DNA of 7,813 nucleotides, taken from positions 1-7,813 of the forward strand of contig DATFWZ010000673.1 of NCBI GenBank assembly GCA_035258765.1, in the 5' to 3' direction. The position numbers and the translations under genes were made by a program. The notes beneath the pieces were generated by a model. That model worked only from the letters and a program-made list of their open reading frames with translations. It made no database searches and was not told where the DNA came from. This document shows, piece after piece, positions 1 to 6,647 of this stretch. This DNA comes from SIAJ01 sp035258765. GTDB lineage: Bacteria; Planctomycetota; Planctomycetia; Gemmatales; Gemmataceae. Position 1 is the first letter of the stretch. The number at the start of each line of letters is the position of its first letter.

Positions 1-55
1 CCCCCGCCCGCCGACTCGCCGCCTCGATGTCCACGGCCCTCTATGTGTTAGCGTC

Positions 56-514
56 TCACCGCGTGATCCCAGGGACCTGGCGCTCCAGCACGATCAGCGA
101 CGCCCCATTCTCCTGCGTGGATTGGAACCTGTTCGGCGGGAACCCGACCAGATAGCCATTCGCGTTGGTGACCACGTTGAAGCACAGCGTGATCCGGTTG
201 TTCGTCATCGTGATGACGCCCTGCGTAATGTTGCCGTAGCGGTCGTTCCACTCGATCCTCGGCGGGTTCGCCCGCGTGTCGATCTCGACCCGGACCGCCT
301 CCTCCTCGCGGGTCGTGCGGGTCACGACGCCGTCCTCGATCCGGAACTTGAACGCCTGCAGTTGCACTTTCGGCACTTGGACGCCGGCGTGGGTGTAGCT
401 GACCGCACCCCACTCACCGTCGAGTCGCGGAATCGTGGGAGTAAACGTGGGGGACGGCGGCTGCGCGACGGCCGGGGCCAGGCACAACAGGACGACGACC
501 AGCGATCGGCTCAT
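56..514 (-). CDS. Small secreted protein, TIGR03067-like domain
   Basis: A 152-residue protein of unknown biochemical role, probably exported. Residues 1-18 form a signal peptide: a short basic start (MSRS), a hydrophobic stretch VVVLLCLAPA, and a likely cleavage after AVA. There is no proper lipobox around Cys11. The rest (about 30-146) has the layout of the planctomycete TIGR03067 domain: LDGEW followed by VSYTHAGVQVP near the start, a middle beta-rich part with NPPRIEW, then NRITLCFN, PNRFQS and a closing LIVLERQ. I chose the ATG at 514 because a GGAG lies 6 nt upstream and a signal peptide follows. The same frame stays open to 1378, but that stretch is antisense-frame noise inside the transporter gene. 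The gene starts 14 nt after the transporter stop, so the two are probably co-transcribed. The family call comes from memory of its conserved pattern, not a search; function is unknown. Confidence 0.8.
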   Translation of the reverse strand: MSRSLVVVLLCLAPAVAQPPSPTFTPTIPRLDGEWGAVSYTHAGVQVPKVQLQAFKFRIEDGVVTRTTREEEAVRVEIDTRANPPRIEWNDRYGNITQGVITMTNNRITLCFNVVTNANGYLVGFPPNRFQSTQENGASLIVLERQVPGITR

Positions 515-528
515 GGGACGCTCCGGGG

Positions 529-2151
529 TCAGGGGGGGAGGGGCTTGCCCTTCGTCTCCGGGGCCAGCCAGATGAGGCCCAGGCCAACGAAATAGATGAG
601 GCTCATGGCCGTGCAGGCGCCCTGCCAACCCACGTCCAATTGTTTCATGATGTTGGAAAGTTGCAAGACCCCGATCGCGGCTAAGATTCGGCCAAAATTG
701 AAGCCGAACCCCTGACCCGTTGCTCGCACTTTGGTCCGGAATAACTCGGGCAAATACAGCGGCAGCCAGCCGTAAAACGCCGCAGTAATCGCCCCGGCGA
801 TGAATGCCCAGACCAGGAACGCCGGGCCGTACACGTCGTTCAGCTGGTACAACCCGTATATCGCGACAATCGACCCGGCGCAAAGTGCCGCGTAGGTGAT
901 CCGCCGGCCGAGCCAGCCGCCGAGGAGCGCGGCCGCGACACACCCGAGAATGGCCCCGAGCGCGCTGAGCATTTGCGTGTAGGACTTGGCCATCGGGTCC
1001 GACCAACGGTGGCCTGACTCGGCGGCCAAACCCGGCGCGCCGACAACGGCCCCGAACGCCACTTTGTTTTGCCTTTCCGACATCTCGTCCGCGTAAGTCG
1101 GGGCCTGCTGCGTCGAGCCCCACGTCCCGAGTAGGGCCACGCCAGACAGGGCAGCTGCAAGCAGGAGACGGGTTACAATTGGGCGGACGGCCATCGTCGA
1201 AACCGATGCCGGCCCGTTGACATCCCGCGGCGCGGCGTCCGACGCCTCGGCCCGCTGGACGAATCGCACAATTGGGAACAAGTATCCGGCTGTGATGACG
1301 ACCACGGCAACCAGTGATCCGGCGACCCGGATCGCCATGGACAGATCGTCCACCGCCCAGAGGACGATCAACCAGCACGCGGCTTTCGCGCCGATCAAGA
1401 CGCCGATCAGATCCATCGTTCGCCAGTGCGACGTCGTTCCCTTCCGGTTCTCCTCCAGCCAGCGGTGCGATTCAGGGACGAACAGTTGGATCAGAAGCGT
1501 CAGCAGCGCCGGGAACGCGCCGAACAGCATCAGGATCCGCCACCCGGAGCTCTTCACGAGCCATGCGGTCGTCTCCGATCCGACTCCGACCGACCCCAGC
1601 ACGCGCTCCAGGTCCGTGATGATGGTTGCAAGCGCCAGGCCGATCACCGCGATGATCATGTAGCCGAAGTTGGCCGCGGCCCCGATCACGCCGGCCAGCC
1701 AGGCGCGTGAGCGGTCCGGCCACACCTCCATCACCAGCGCCACGCCGAGCGACCACTCGCCTCCCATGCCGAGTGAGGCAATAAACCGGAACACCGCCAC
1801 CTGCCACGCCTCGGAGCTGAGGCCGCACAGCCCGCTGAAGAGGGCGTAAGTCAGGACGCTCAGGGTCATCGCCCGGACGCGGCCGATGCGATCGCCGAGC
1901 CACCCGAAGAGGACACCTCCGGTCGCGGCACCGACGAGGAACACCGCCGTGATGACCGCAATCCACCGGCTCACTTCGGTGCGCGTGGTCGCGCTTCCGA
2001 GCAGGTCAAGGAGCGCTGGCCGGGCCACGAGCGGAAAAAGTCCCATCTCCAGGCCGTCGAACATCCACCCGAGCAGGGCGGCCGTGAGGGTCAGCCAACG
2101 GCCGCGGGGGGTCAGGGCCGATGGGGCGGACTGGGTCATGCTTTGGGTCAT
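529..2151 (-). CDS. MFS transporter, sugar/acid-type, probable 14 helices
   Basis: An inner-membrane secondary transporter of the major facilitator superfamily; the substrate cannot be read from sequence. Residue 32 is an Asp in helix 1 (GWMFDGLEMG), as in the aromatic-acid and sugar branches. Motif A, GWLGDRIGRVR, is at 83-93, with a degenerate copy GGWLGRRI at 411-418 in the second half. VPESHRWLEE (225-234) follows helix 6, PELFRTKVRATGQG is at 468-481, and the C-terminus ends APETKGKPLPP. At 540 residues it is longer than the usual 400-450. The excess is two additional hydrophobic segments (about 247-268 and 275-297) between the two six-helix halves, and a polar loop of about 40 residues (348-388) after the next helix. 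The start is uncertain: ATG 2151 was chosen because the upstream in-frame codons (GTG 2268, ATG 2259) add a proline-rich tail unlike the family, but none of the starts has a convincing ribosome-binding site. ATG 2139 is also possible. Confidence 0.9.
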   Translation of the reverse strand: MTQSMTQSAPSALTPRGRWLTLTAALLGWMFDGLEMGLFPLVARPALLDLLGSATTRTEVSRWIAVITAVFLVGAATGGVLFGWLGDRIGRVRAMTLSVLTYALFSGLCGLSSEAWQVAVFRFIASLGMGGEWSLGVALVMEVWPDRSRAWLAGVIGAAANFGYMIIAVIGLALATIITDLERVLGSVGVGSETTAWLVKSSGWRILMLFGAFPALLTLLIQLFVPESHRWLEENRKGTTSHWRTMDLIGVLIGAKAACWLIVLWAVDDLSMAIRVAGSLVAVVVITAGYLFPIVRFVQRAEASDAAPRDVNGPASVSTMAVRPIVTRLLLAAALSGVALLGTWGSTQQAPTYADEMSERQNKVAFGAVVGAPGLAAESGHRWSDPMAKSYTQMLSALGAILGCVAAALLGGWLGRRITYAALCAGSIVAIYGLYQLNDVYGPAFLVWAFIAGAITAAFYGWLPLYLPELFRTKVRATGQGFGFNFGRILAAIGVLQLSNIMKQLDVGWQGACTAMSLIYFVGLGLIWLAPETKGKPLPP

Positions 2152-2484
2152 GGCAGGGTGGGGAACGGAGACAAGATACCGGACCCCCGGCGGCCGGGGA
2201 AGCGAAATGGCGAGGGGAATGGGGGGCGGGGTAAACCGGGCGACGTACGTTTGCTCCATTGGCTCCACTTGTCTTACCCGGACTGTCCCAACTGCCCGAT
2301 TCGCGTCGGCGGGCGCCGCTTGTGTCGGCGGTTGTGCTCGGAAACTTCACCTTGAACTACCGGGCAATTGGGGTATCTTCCCGGCCGCTCGATAACGGTT
2401 CGACGGAGCCGTTTCGCTTGGAACAGCGCAGTCGGCCGAGGCGTTCTCACCCGCCTGGCCGGCCCAGAGAAGGAGGGACTTGGA
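2152..2484. other. Divergent intergenic region
   Basis: About 330 bp between the transporter (minus) and the PEP-CTERM gene (plus). I see no convincing gene: the short open frames here have no ribosome-binding sites or recognisable products. It holds a plus-strand promoter candidate (listed separately). A hairpin lies at 2394-2413 in the expected leader: arms AACGGTTC and GAGCCGTT, 8 pairs with one G-T, loop GACG. A GC-only hairpin lies at 2185-2199 (CCCCGG/CCGGGG) just upstream of the transporter start. On the minus strand TATCTT (2178-2173) could be a -10 box for the transporter, but I find no matching -35. Confidence 0.6.
2352..2379 (+). promoter_or_regulatory. Candidate sigma70-like promoter
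   Basis: TTGAAC (2352-2357) and TATCTT (2374-2379) are separated by 16 nt; each matches 4 of 6 consensus bases. It lies in a gene-free stretch and would give a leader of about 100 nt before the PEP-CTERM gene at 2485, including the hairpin at 2394-2413. Planctomycete promoters are not well defined, so this is a candidate only. Confidence 0.4.
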
Positions 2485-3165
2485 ATGGCGCTGCGGTTTT
2501 GGAAGTTCGGGCTGGCGACGGCCGTGACAGCGGTGATCGGGGCGTCCGCCCAAGGCGGGCTGTTGCCGCTGTCGGCTACCGTCGTCCCGGACGGGGATAA
2601 TTTCCGGTACACCTACGGGGTCATGCTGACGTCCAACTCGACCCTGCAGACCGGCGACCAGTTCGTCATCTACGACTTCACGGGGTTCAAGCCGGGGTCG
2701 AACGACCAGCCGGCCGGGTTCTCGTTCCAGGCCATGAACACCGGCGGTAACCCGGGCCGGACGGTCCCGAACGACAACCCGGAAATGCCCAACCTGGTGT
2801 GGACGTACAAGGGCGACACGCCGCTGATCGGGCAGATCGGGCTAGGCAATTTCTCGGCCCTGTCCACCAAGCCGGAGTCGAACGTCTCGACGGACTTCGT
2901 CAGCCGGACGCATGTCGAGGACCCGAACGGGGAGGTCCGCGAGGAGGACAACATCACGCACACGAAGGCCCCGAGCGGGACCGACCTCCCGCCGCCGGTC
3001 GAGCCGCCGGTCGAGCCGCCGGTCGACCCGCCGGTGGTGCAGCCGCCGTCCGGTGTGCCGTCCGGTGTGCCGGAGCCGGCGTCGTTCGTGCTGCTGGCCC
3101 TGAGCATCCCGCTGGTCGCGGGCGCCCGGATCATGCGTCAACGCCGGAAGGAAGCCGTGGCGTGA
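2485..3165 (+). CDS. PEP-CTERM sorting-domain surface protein
   Basis: A 226-residue exported protein with a C-terminal sorting signal of the type handled by exosortases. The start at 2485 is well supported: AGGAGG lies at 2471-2476, 8 nt upstream, and is followed by a signal peptide (MALRFWKFG, then a hydrophobic run to about residue 22, ASAQ). The mature part (about 25-165) is polar, Asn/Gly/Thr-rich and cysteine-free, with no enzyme motif I recognise. Residues 168-189 are a proline-rich PPVEPPV-type spacer encoded by a 12-bp tandem repeat. The end is diagnostic: VPEPAS (195-200), a hydrophobic helix (201-214), then a basic tail RIMRQRRK (215-222). In known PEP-CTERM systems the tail is removed or processed at the membrane by an exosortase and the protein reaches the cell surface; no exosortase gene is in this window. 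It is a single-gene unit between its own candidate promoter and a terminator. Its specific role is unknown. Confidence 0.9.
   Translation: MALRFWKFGLATAVTAVIGASAQGGLLPLSATVVPDGDNFRYTYGVMLTSNSTLQTGDQFVIYDFTGFKPGSNDQPAGFSFQAMNTGGNPGRTVPNDNPEMPNLVWTYKGDTPLIGQIGLGNFSALSTKPESNVSTDFVSRTHVEDPNGEVREEDNITHTKAPSGTDLPPPVEPPVEPPVDPPVVQPPSGVPSGVPEPASFVLLALSIPLVAGARIMRQRRKEAVA
2991..3072 (+). repeat. Coding 12-bp tandem repeats (Pro-rich spacer)
   Basis: Three exact copies of GCCGCCGGTCGA occupy 2991-3026, with a degenerate fourth copy at 3027-3038. Two exact copies of a second 12-mer, TCCGGTGTGCCG, follow at 3049-3072. They encode the PPVE/PPVD repeats and the SGVPSGVP stretch just before the PEP motif of the surface protein. 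Whole-codon units mean copy-number change would lengthen or shorten the spacer without a frameshift. Confidence 0.9.
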
Positions 3166-3189
3166 CTCATTGACGGCGGTCGAACCTCC

Positions 3190-3223
3190 GCGGGCGAGCC
3201 ATCGGCTCGCCCGCACTGTTTTT
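3190..3223 (+). terminator. Rho-independent terminator
   Basis: A perfect 11-bp GC-rich stem (GCGGGCGAGCC at 3190-3200, GGCTCGCCCGC at 3204-3214) with loop ATC, followed after ACTG by five T (3219-3223). It lies 25 nt past the stop of the PEP-CTERM gene and would separate it from rplU. Confidence 0.85.
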
Positions 3224-3310
3224 CCCCGGACAAAACTCCGCCTAGCCGCTTGCCGGATCGATTGCTAAGGTAAGCGCTCGACTAACAGCGCATCTGGAGT
3301 AAACCGCCGC

Positions 3311-3643
3311 ATGTACGCCATTTTCGAGGACGGGTCACGCCAGTACCGGGTCAGCGTCGGCGACACCGTCCGCCTCGACCACCGCGAGGCCGAGGTCGGG
3401 TCCAACCTCGAGCTCGGCAACGTGCTCCTGGTCGCCGACGGGGGCGACGCCCTCATCGGTCAACCCGTGGTCGCCGGTGCGCGGGTCGTGGCCGAGGTCA
3501 CCGCCCACCCCTCCACCAAGTACGTAATTCAACACTTCCGCCGGCGCAAGAACTACCGCCGGTTGAAGGGACACCGACAGCCCTATGTCGAAGTCCGCAT
3601 CAAGCACATCCTCAAGCCGGGCGAGGCGACACCGACCGGTTGA
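3311..3643 (+). CDS. rplU: 50S ribosomal protein L21
   Basis: Ribosomal protein bL21 of the large subunit, which binds 23S rRNA. The 110-residue length is normal for the family (about 100-105). It opens with MYAIFEDGSRQYRV, the family's MYA-IK-GGKQYRV pattern, has EVG followed by VLLVADG in the middle, and the strongly conserved basic block FRRRKNYRRLKGHRQPY at 76-92 followed by VEVRIKHI. GGAG at 3296-3299 is 11 nt upstream of the ATG, a long but workable spacing. The preceding terminator and a 145-bp gap suggest its own promoter, although I could not pick one with confidence. In most bacteria rpmA (L27) follows directly; here the next gene is unrelated. Confidence 0.96.
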   Translation: MYAIFEDGSRQYRVSVGDTVRLDHREAEVGSNLELGNVLLVADGGDALIGQPVVAGARVVAEVTAHPSTKYVIQHFRRRKNYRRLKGHRQPYVEVRIKHILKPGEATPTG

Positions 3644-3749
3644 CATGCCAGGACGAACCGGCCCACGAGGGGTCCGGGCAGTCAGAGACGACTCGCACAG
3701 GCGGTAGGGAACCTGGAGACCAGGCGCTCGCAGATCGGAACCACGCCGT

Positions 3750-3767
3750 TCGAGCAAGGAGGCTCGA
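3750..3767 (+). promoter_or_regulatory. Shine-Dalgarno inside a small hairpin loop
   Basis: TCGAGC (3750-3755) and GCTCGA (3762-3767) form a perfect 6-bp stem around the loop AAGGAG. The Shine-Dalgarno sequence AGGAGG (3757-3762) lies almost wholly in that loop, 7 nt before ATG 3770. This fixes the start of the downstream gene and could present or modulate its ribosome-binding site. The pairing is seen; any regulation is inferred. Confidence 0.5.
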
Positions 3768-3769
3768 TC

Positions 3770-5116
3770 ATGCGTCCCCGCACGTTCATTTGGGCCGGGC
3801 TCGTGGCCGTCACGGGCCTGGGCGGTGTCGTCACCTACACCAGCACTCACGGCCAGCCGCCGCTGCCGGCTCCGAAGCCGCTGCCGCCGGAGGTCGTCGC
3901 GCCCGCGCCGATCGGCCCGGCCGCGAAGGGCGTCGTCCCGGCCTCCGCCGCCGAAGCGCCGCGAAAGCCGGTGCCGTTCGACCAGTACCGCAAGTACGAC
4001 GAGCTGCCCGACCTGACCCGCCAGATCGTCTTCGCCACGAAGCTGGGCATGGAGTGGCTGAGCCGCGACGGCATCCACCAGACGACCGGGCGCTTTGTCC
4101 CTGGTTTGAACCCCGCGCTCGGTAAGGCCACGGACGACGACCACTTCCTCCGCCAGGCCCTTGGTGCGTTCGCCCTGGCCCGTTCGGCAAAGTTGACCGG
4201 TGAGGAGAAATACGCAATCCGGGCGGGGCAGACAATCCTGTCGCTCCTGTCCGAGACGCCAAAGGACCCCGGGAATCCCGCCATTCGGAAACCGGTCCAG
4301 CCGTCGGTCATCTGCAACCGGGCGGGCGCGGCCGCGTACCTGGCGATGGCGATTTACGAGTTGCCCGACGCCCCCGCGGACCTGCTCCAGACCGCGGAGG
4401 AGTTGTGCCAATTCCTCCGACTTTGCCTGAAGGCCGATGGATCGGTGCAATACGCGGAGGCCGGAGAGTCCGTGGACGCGGATGGTGTGAACCTGTACCC
4501 GGGCCCGGTTCTGAACGCTTTGGCGATGAGCCACCGCGCCGCCCCGGCCGCGTGGAAGAATGAGGCATTGGCCCGCGGCCTGGCGTACTACCGCAAGTAC
4601 TTCCAGACGGCGCCGCACCCGGCGTTCGTCTCATGGATGGCGCCGGCGTTCGCCGAAATGTATGGACAGACGCGCGAGTCTCCTTACGCCGAATTCGTTT
4701 TCGAAATGGCCGACTGGCTGCGGCAGCTGCAATACGACTCGCCGGACCGCGCCCGGGCCGCGTGGCGCGGCGGCTTCCCCGCGGTCGCCGGCGGGAAAGT
4801 GGTCCAGACGGCGCCGACGGTCGAGACGGCCTACGCGGCACTTGCGCTGGCGGACGCCTGCCGGATGATCCGGCACATGGATCGCCCGGACACGGCCAGG
4901 TACGACCAGTACCGCACGACGCTCACCCGCGCACTACAGTTTCTGACCACTCTCCAATACGGCGAGGAGAGCACGCAGCACTTCGCCGCCCACTTCCGGC
5001 CGGCTTTGGTCGGAGCGTTTCACCCGTCGCCCACTGACGGGACGCTGCGGGTGGATCACACCGCGATTGCGGTGGCCGCCCTGTCCCAGTACCTGATCGC
5101 CGGCGCCGACCGGTAA
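3770..5116 (+). CDS. Exported helical-repeat (alpha/alpha toroid-like) protein
   Basis: A 448-residue protein whose function I cannot assign. Residues 1-28 (MRPRTFIWAG, then a hydrophobic Val/Gly/Leu run) look like a signal peptide or signal anchor. A proline/alanine-rich linker (30-68) follows, so the rest should lie outside the cytoplasmic membrane. From about 70 to 445 the sequence is a series of amphipathic helices with Ala-rich faces: RQALGAFALARSA (128-140), NRAGAAAYLAMAIYEL (183-198), PGPVLNALAMSHRA (245-258), FVSWMAPAFAEMYG (286-299), ETAYAALALADACRM (352-366) and HTAIAVAALSQYL (430-442). This layout resembles alpha/alpha barrel folds of polysaccharide-active enzymes and cyclases. The polar turns DDDHF (122-126) and RVDHTA (427-432) near the helix starts could hold active-site residues. 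The start is secure (AGGAGG, 7 nt). It lies 126 nt after rplU and 169 nt before fabH, with no functional link evident. Fold is inference; catalysis is unproven. Confidence 0.85.
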   Translation: MRPRTFIWAGLVAVTGLGGVVTYTSTHGQPPLPAPKPLPPEVVAPAPIGPAAKGVVPASAAEAPRKPVPFDQYRKYDELPDLTRQIVFATKLGMEWLSRDGIHQTTGRFVPGLNPALGKATDDDHFLRQALGAFALARSAKLTGEEKYAIRAGQTILSLLSETPKDPGNPAIRKPVQPSVICNRAGAAAYLAMAIYELPDAPADLLQTAEELCQFLRLCLKADGSVQYAEAGESVDADGVNLYPGPVLNALAMSHRAAPAAWKNEALARGLAYYRKYFQTAPHPAFVSWMAPAFAEMYGQTRESPYAEFVFEMADWLRQLQYDSPDRARAAWRGGFPAVAGGKVVQTAPTVETAYAALALADACRMIRHMDRPDTARYDQYRTTLTRALQFLTTLQYGEESTQHFAAHFRPALVGAFHPSPTDGTLRVDHTAIAVAALSQYLIAGADR

Positions 5117-5143
5117 GACCGAAGGGGATGAAATGGCCGTCGC

Positions 5144-5171
5144 TTTGCATGGGGCGGGTCGTTCCTATAAA
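5144..5171 (+). promoter_or_regulatory. Candidate promoter for fabH
   Basis: TTTGCA (5144-5149, 4 of 6 consensus) and TATAAA (5166-5171, 5 of 6) are 16 nt apart in the gap after the helical-repeat gene. An AT-rich hexamer like this stands out in such GC-rich DNA. Transcription from about 5178 would exclude the 5133 start for FabH and favour ATG 5286 or 5244. Confidence 0.4.
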
Positions 5172-5285
5172 GAGAGGACGCCCGCCCCCAAACCATTGCC
5201 GGCCGCCCTTTGGTGGGCCAGCGCGGTCGCCACTGACACCGACATGGAATTCCGTCCGTCGCCCAGGCCCAAGTGTCGTCGACTC

Positions 5286-6260
5286 ATGGGTGTCCGGGTC
5301 GCCGGGACCGGCAGCTACGTCCCCGACGCCGTTGTCTCCAACGATCACCTCGAGGTGCGGCTCGGCTTCAGCGCCGACTGGATCCTCAAGCGGACCGGCA
5401 TCGTCGAACGCCGGCACGCCCTCGCCCACCAGGCCACCAGCGACCTGGCCGTCGAGGCCTCCCACCGGGCCTTCGCGTCCGCGGGCGTCGGCCCCGAGGA
5501 CATCGACCTGGTCGTCCTCGGCACGTTCACGCCGGACATGTCGTTCCCGTCAACGGCCTGCATCGTTCAGGACCGGCTCGGGATCGTCGCCCCGGCTTTG
5601 GAGGTCGAGGCCGCGTGCGCCGGGTTCATGCACGCCCTGGTCACGGCGGCCGCCTACATCGTCGCCGGCGTGAGCGAGACCGCCCTCGTCATCGGGGCCG
5701 ACTGCAACTCCCGCGTCCTCAACCCGGACGACATCAAGACCTATCCGCTCTTCGGCGACGGCGCCGGTGCCGTGATTCTCACCCGCGGCGCGCCCGAGCA
5801 GGGCCTCGTCAGCTACAGCATGGGCTCGGACGGGCAGGGGGGTGACATGTTGTGCCGGCCGTCCGGCGGGAGCCGCCGGCCGCCGACGGCGGAGGATCTG
5901 GAGCAGGGCCTGCAGTACATGTACATGGACGGCCGGGTGGTGTTCCGGTGGGCCGTCTCGATCCTGTGCGACACGATCAAGGACGTGCTGACGGACGCGG
6001 AGCTGACCCCGGACGACGTCGCGCTCTATCTGCCCCACCAGGCCAACATCCGCATCATCAACGCCGCCTGCGACGTGCTTAAAATCCCCCGTGATAAGGT
6101 GTTCAACAACCTGGAAAAGTATGGCAACACGTCTGCCGGCTCGATCCCGCTGGCGCTGGACGAGGCCCTGACCGAAGGCCGGCTCAAGCCCGGGCAGCTC
6201 ACCCTGCTGAGCGGGTACGGGGCGGGGCTCACTTGGGGGACGGCTCTGGTTCGCTGGTAA
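5286..6260 (+). CDS. fabH: Beta-ketoacyl-ACP synthase III
   Basis: KAS III of type II fatty-acid synthesis: it condenses an acyl-CoA (typically acetyl-CoA) with malonyl-ACP to start chain growth, in the cytoplasm. With the chosen start it has 324 residues (E. coli FabH has 317). The catalytic triad is complete: Cys111 in EAACAGF, His251 in LPHQANIR, Asn281 in YGNTSAGS. Also typical are DWILKRTGIVERR (31-43), FGDGAGAVIL (156-165) and the C-terminal GYGAGLTWGTALVRW. ATG 5286 was chosen because MGVRVAGTGSYVP is the normal family N-terminus. The frame is open back to ATG 5133, which has AAGGGG a few bases upstream, but that stretch has about 15 A/T-ending codons in 50, against about 4 in the first 50 after 5286, and it contains a promoter candidate. 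No ribosome-binding site is visible at 5286 or 5244. The usual neighbours plsX, fabD and acpP are absent here. Confidence 0.95.
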   Translation: MGVRVAGTGSYVPDAVVSNDHLEVRLGFSADWILKRTGIVERRHALAHQATSDLAVEASHRAFASAGVGPEDIDLVVLGTFTPDMSFPSTACIVQDRLGIVAPALEVEAACAGFMHALVTAAAYIVAGVSETALVIGADCNSRVLNPDDIKTYPLFGDGAGAVILTRGAPEQGLVSYSMGSDGQGGDMLCRPSGGSRRPPTAEDLEQGLQYMYMDGRVVFRWAVSILCDTIKDVLTDAELTPDDVALYLPHQANIRIINAACDVLKIPRDKVFNNLEKYGNTSAGSIPLALDEALTEGRLKPGQLTLLSGYGAGLTWGTALVRW

Positions 6261-6335
6261 TTGCTGATTCCCCCTCCCGCTTCGACTGTCGGCCGGACAC
6301 TTTCTTGCGGTTGCCGGGTCTCCCGATCAGCTCCC

Positions 6336-6465
6336 CGTGAAGCCGCGACGCGGAGGCTTTGCGGAGCGGAGCGCGCACGCCGGACGCCCCGGAAACCTCG
6401 ATTCGACCCCCGTGGCGTCCGGCCTGCATTTCCGCTCCGCAAAGCCTCCGCGTCGCGGCTTCACG
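6336..6465. repeat. 130-bp palindrome, MITE/REP-like element
   Basis: The outer arms 6336-6370 and 6431-6465 are perfect 35-bp inverted complements (outer end CGTGAAGCCGCGACG, inner end GCGGAGCGGA). Inside them is an internal loop of 8 and 7 bases in which GCA/TGC can still pair. Then comes a perfect inner 10-bp stem (GCCGGACGCC at 6379-6388, GGCGTCCGGC at 6414-6423) and a 25-nt loop (6389-6413). No target-site duplication is evident at the edges (left flank AGCTCCC, right flank AGCAATG), and no transposase is encoded. The size and symmetry suggest a non-autonomous mobile or REP-type element, or a strong bidirectional transcription barrier. The palindrome is seen directly; mobility is inference. 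Confidence 0.8.
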
Positions 6466-6527
6466 AGCAATGGGCGCTGTCGATAAAGGCGTCGTCCATC
6501 AGTCCTGGTGATCCTGCTCGCCCCGTC

Positions 6528-6562
6528 CGAGCTCGCGGACTCCCTGATGAACCGCGAGTTCG
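6528..6562. repeat. Imperfect 11-bp hairpin
   Basis: CGAGCTCGCGG (6528-6538) pairs with CCGCGAGTTCG (6552-6562) in 11 pairs, one of them G-T, around a 13-nt loop. No T-run follows on either strand, so it is not an ordinary intrinsic terminator. The role is unknown. Confidence 0.5.
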
Positions 6563-6647
6563 AAAGCCCGCAGCATTCGTCGGCGCTGTAGTTCCTCCCG
6601 CGCCCGAACCCCATCTCGCCCGAACCTGTCCCTGCTCGCACTGCATT

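Noticed and set aside
515..1378. Upstream open frame continuing the small secreted gene to a 440-residue protein
   Set aside because: It overlaps the transporter on the same strand in another frame, has a low-complexity Arg/Gly/Pro-rich composition, and the real gene has a ribosome-binding site and signal peptide at 514.
2173..2178. Minus-strand TATCTT as transporter -10 box
   Set aside because: No acceptable -35 at 16-18 nt, only GC-rich sequence; mentioned in the intergenic entry but not called.
2991..3072. CRISPR-like array
   Set aside because: The units are 12-bp contiguous coding repeats without spacers and lie inside the PEP-CTERM gene.
3335..4618. 427-residue minus-strand open frame
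   Set aside because: It lies antisense to rplU and the helical-repeat gene, is Arg/Gly-rich without motifs, and is a normal by-product of high-GC codon use.
6551..6573. tRNA T-arm-like GAGTTCGAAA
   Set aside because: The flanking bases do not form the 5-bp T stem, there is no anticodon arm or acceptor stem, and the motif is better explained by the hairpin at 6528-6562.
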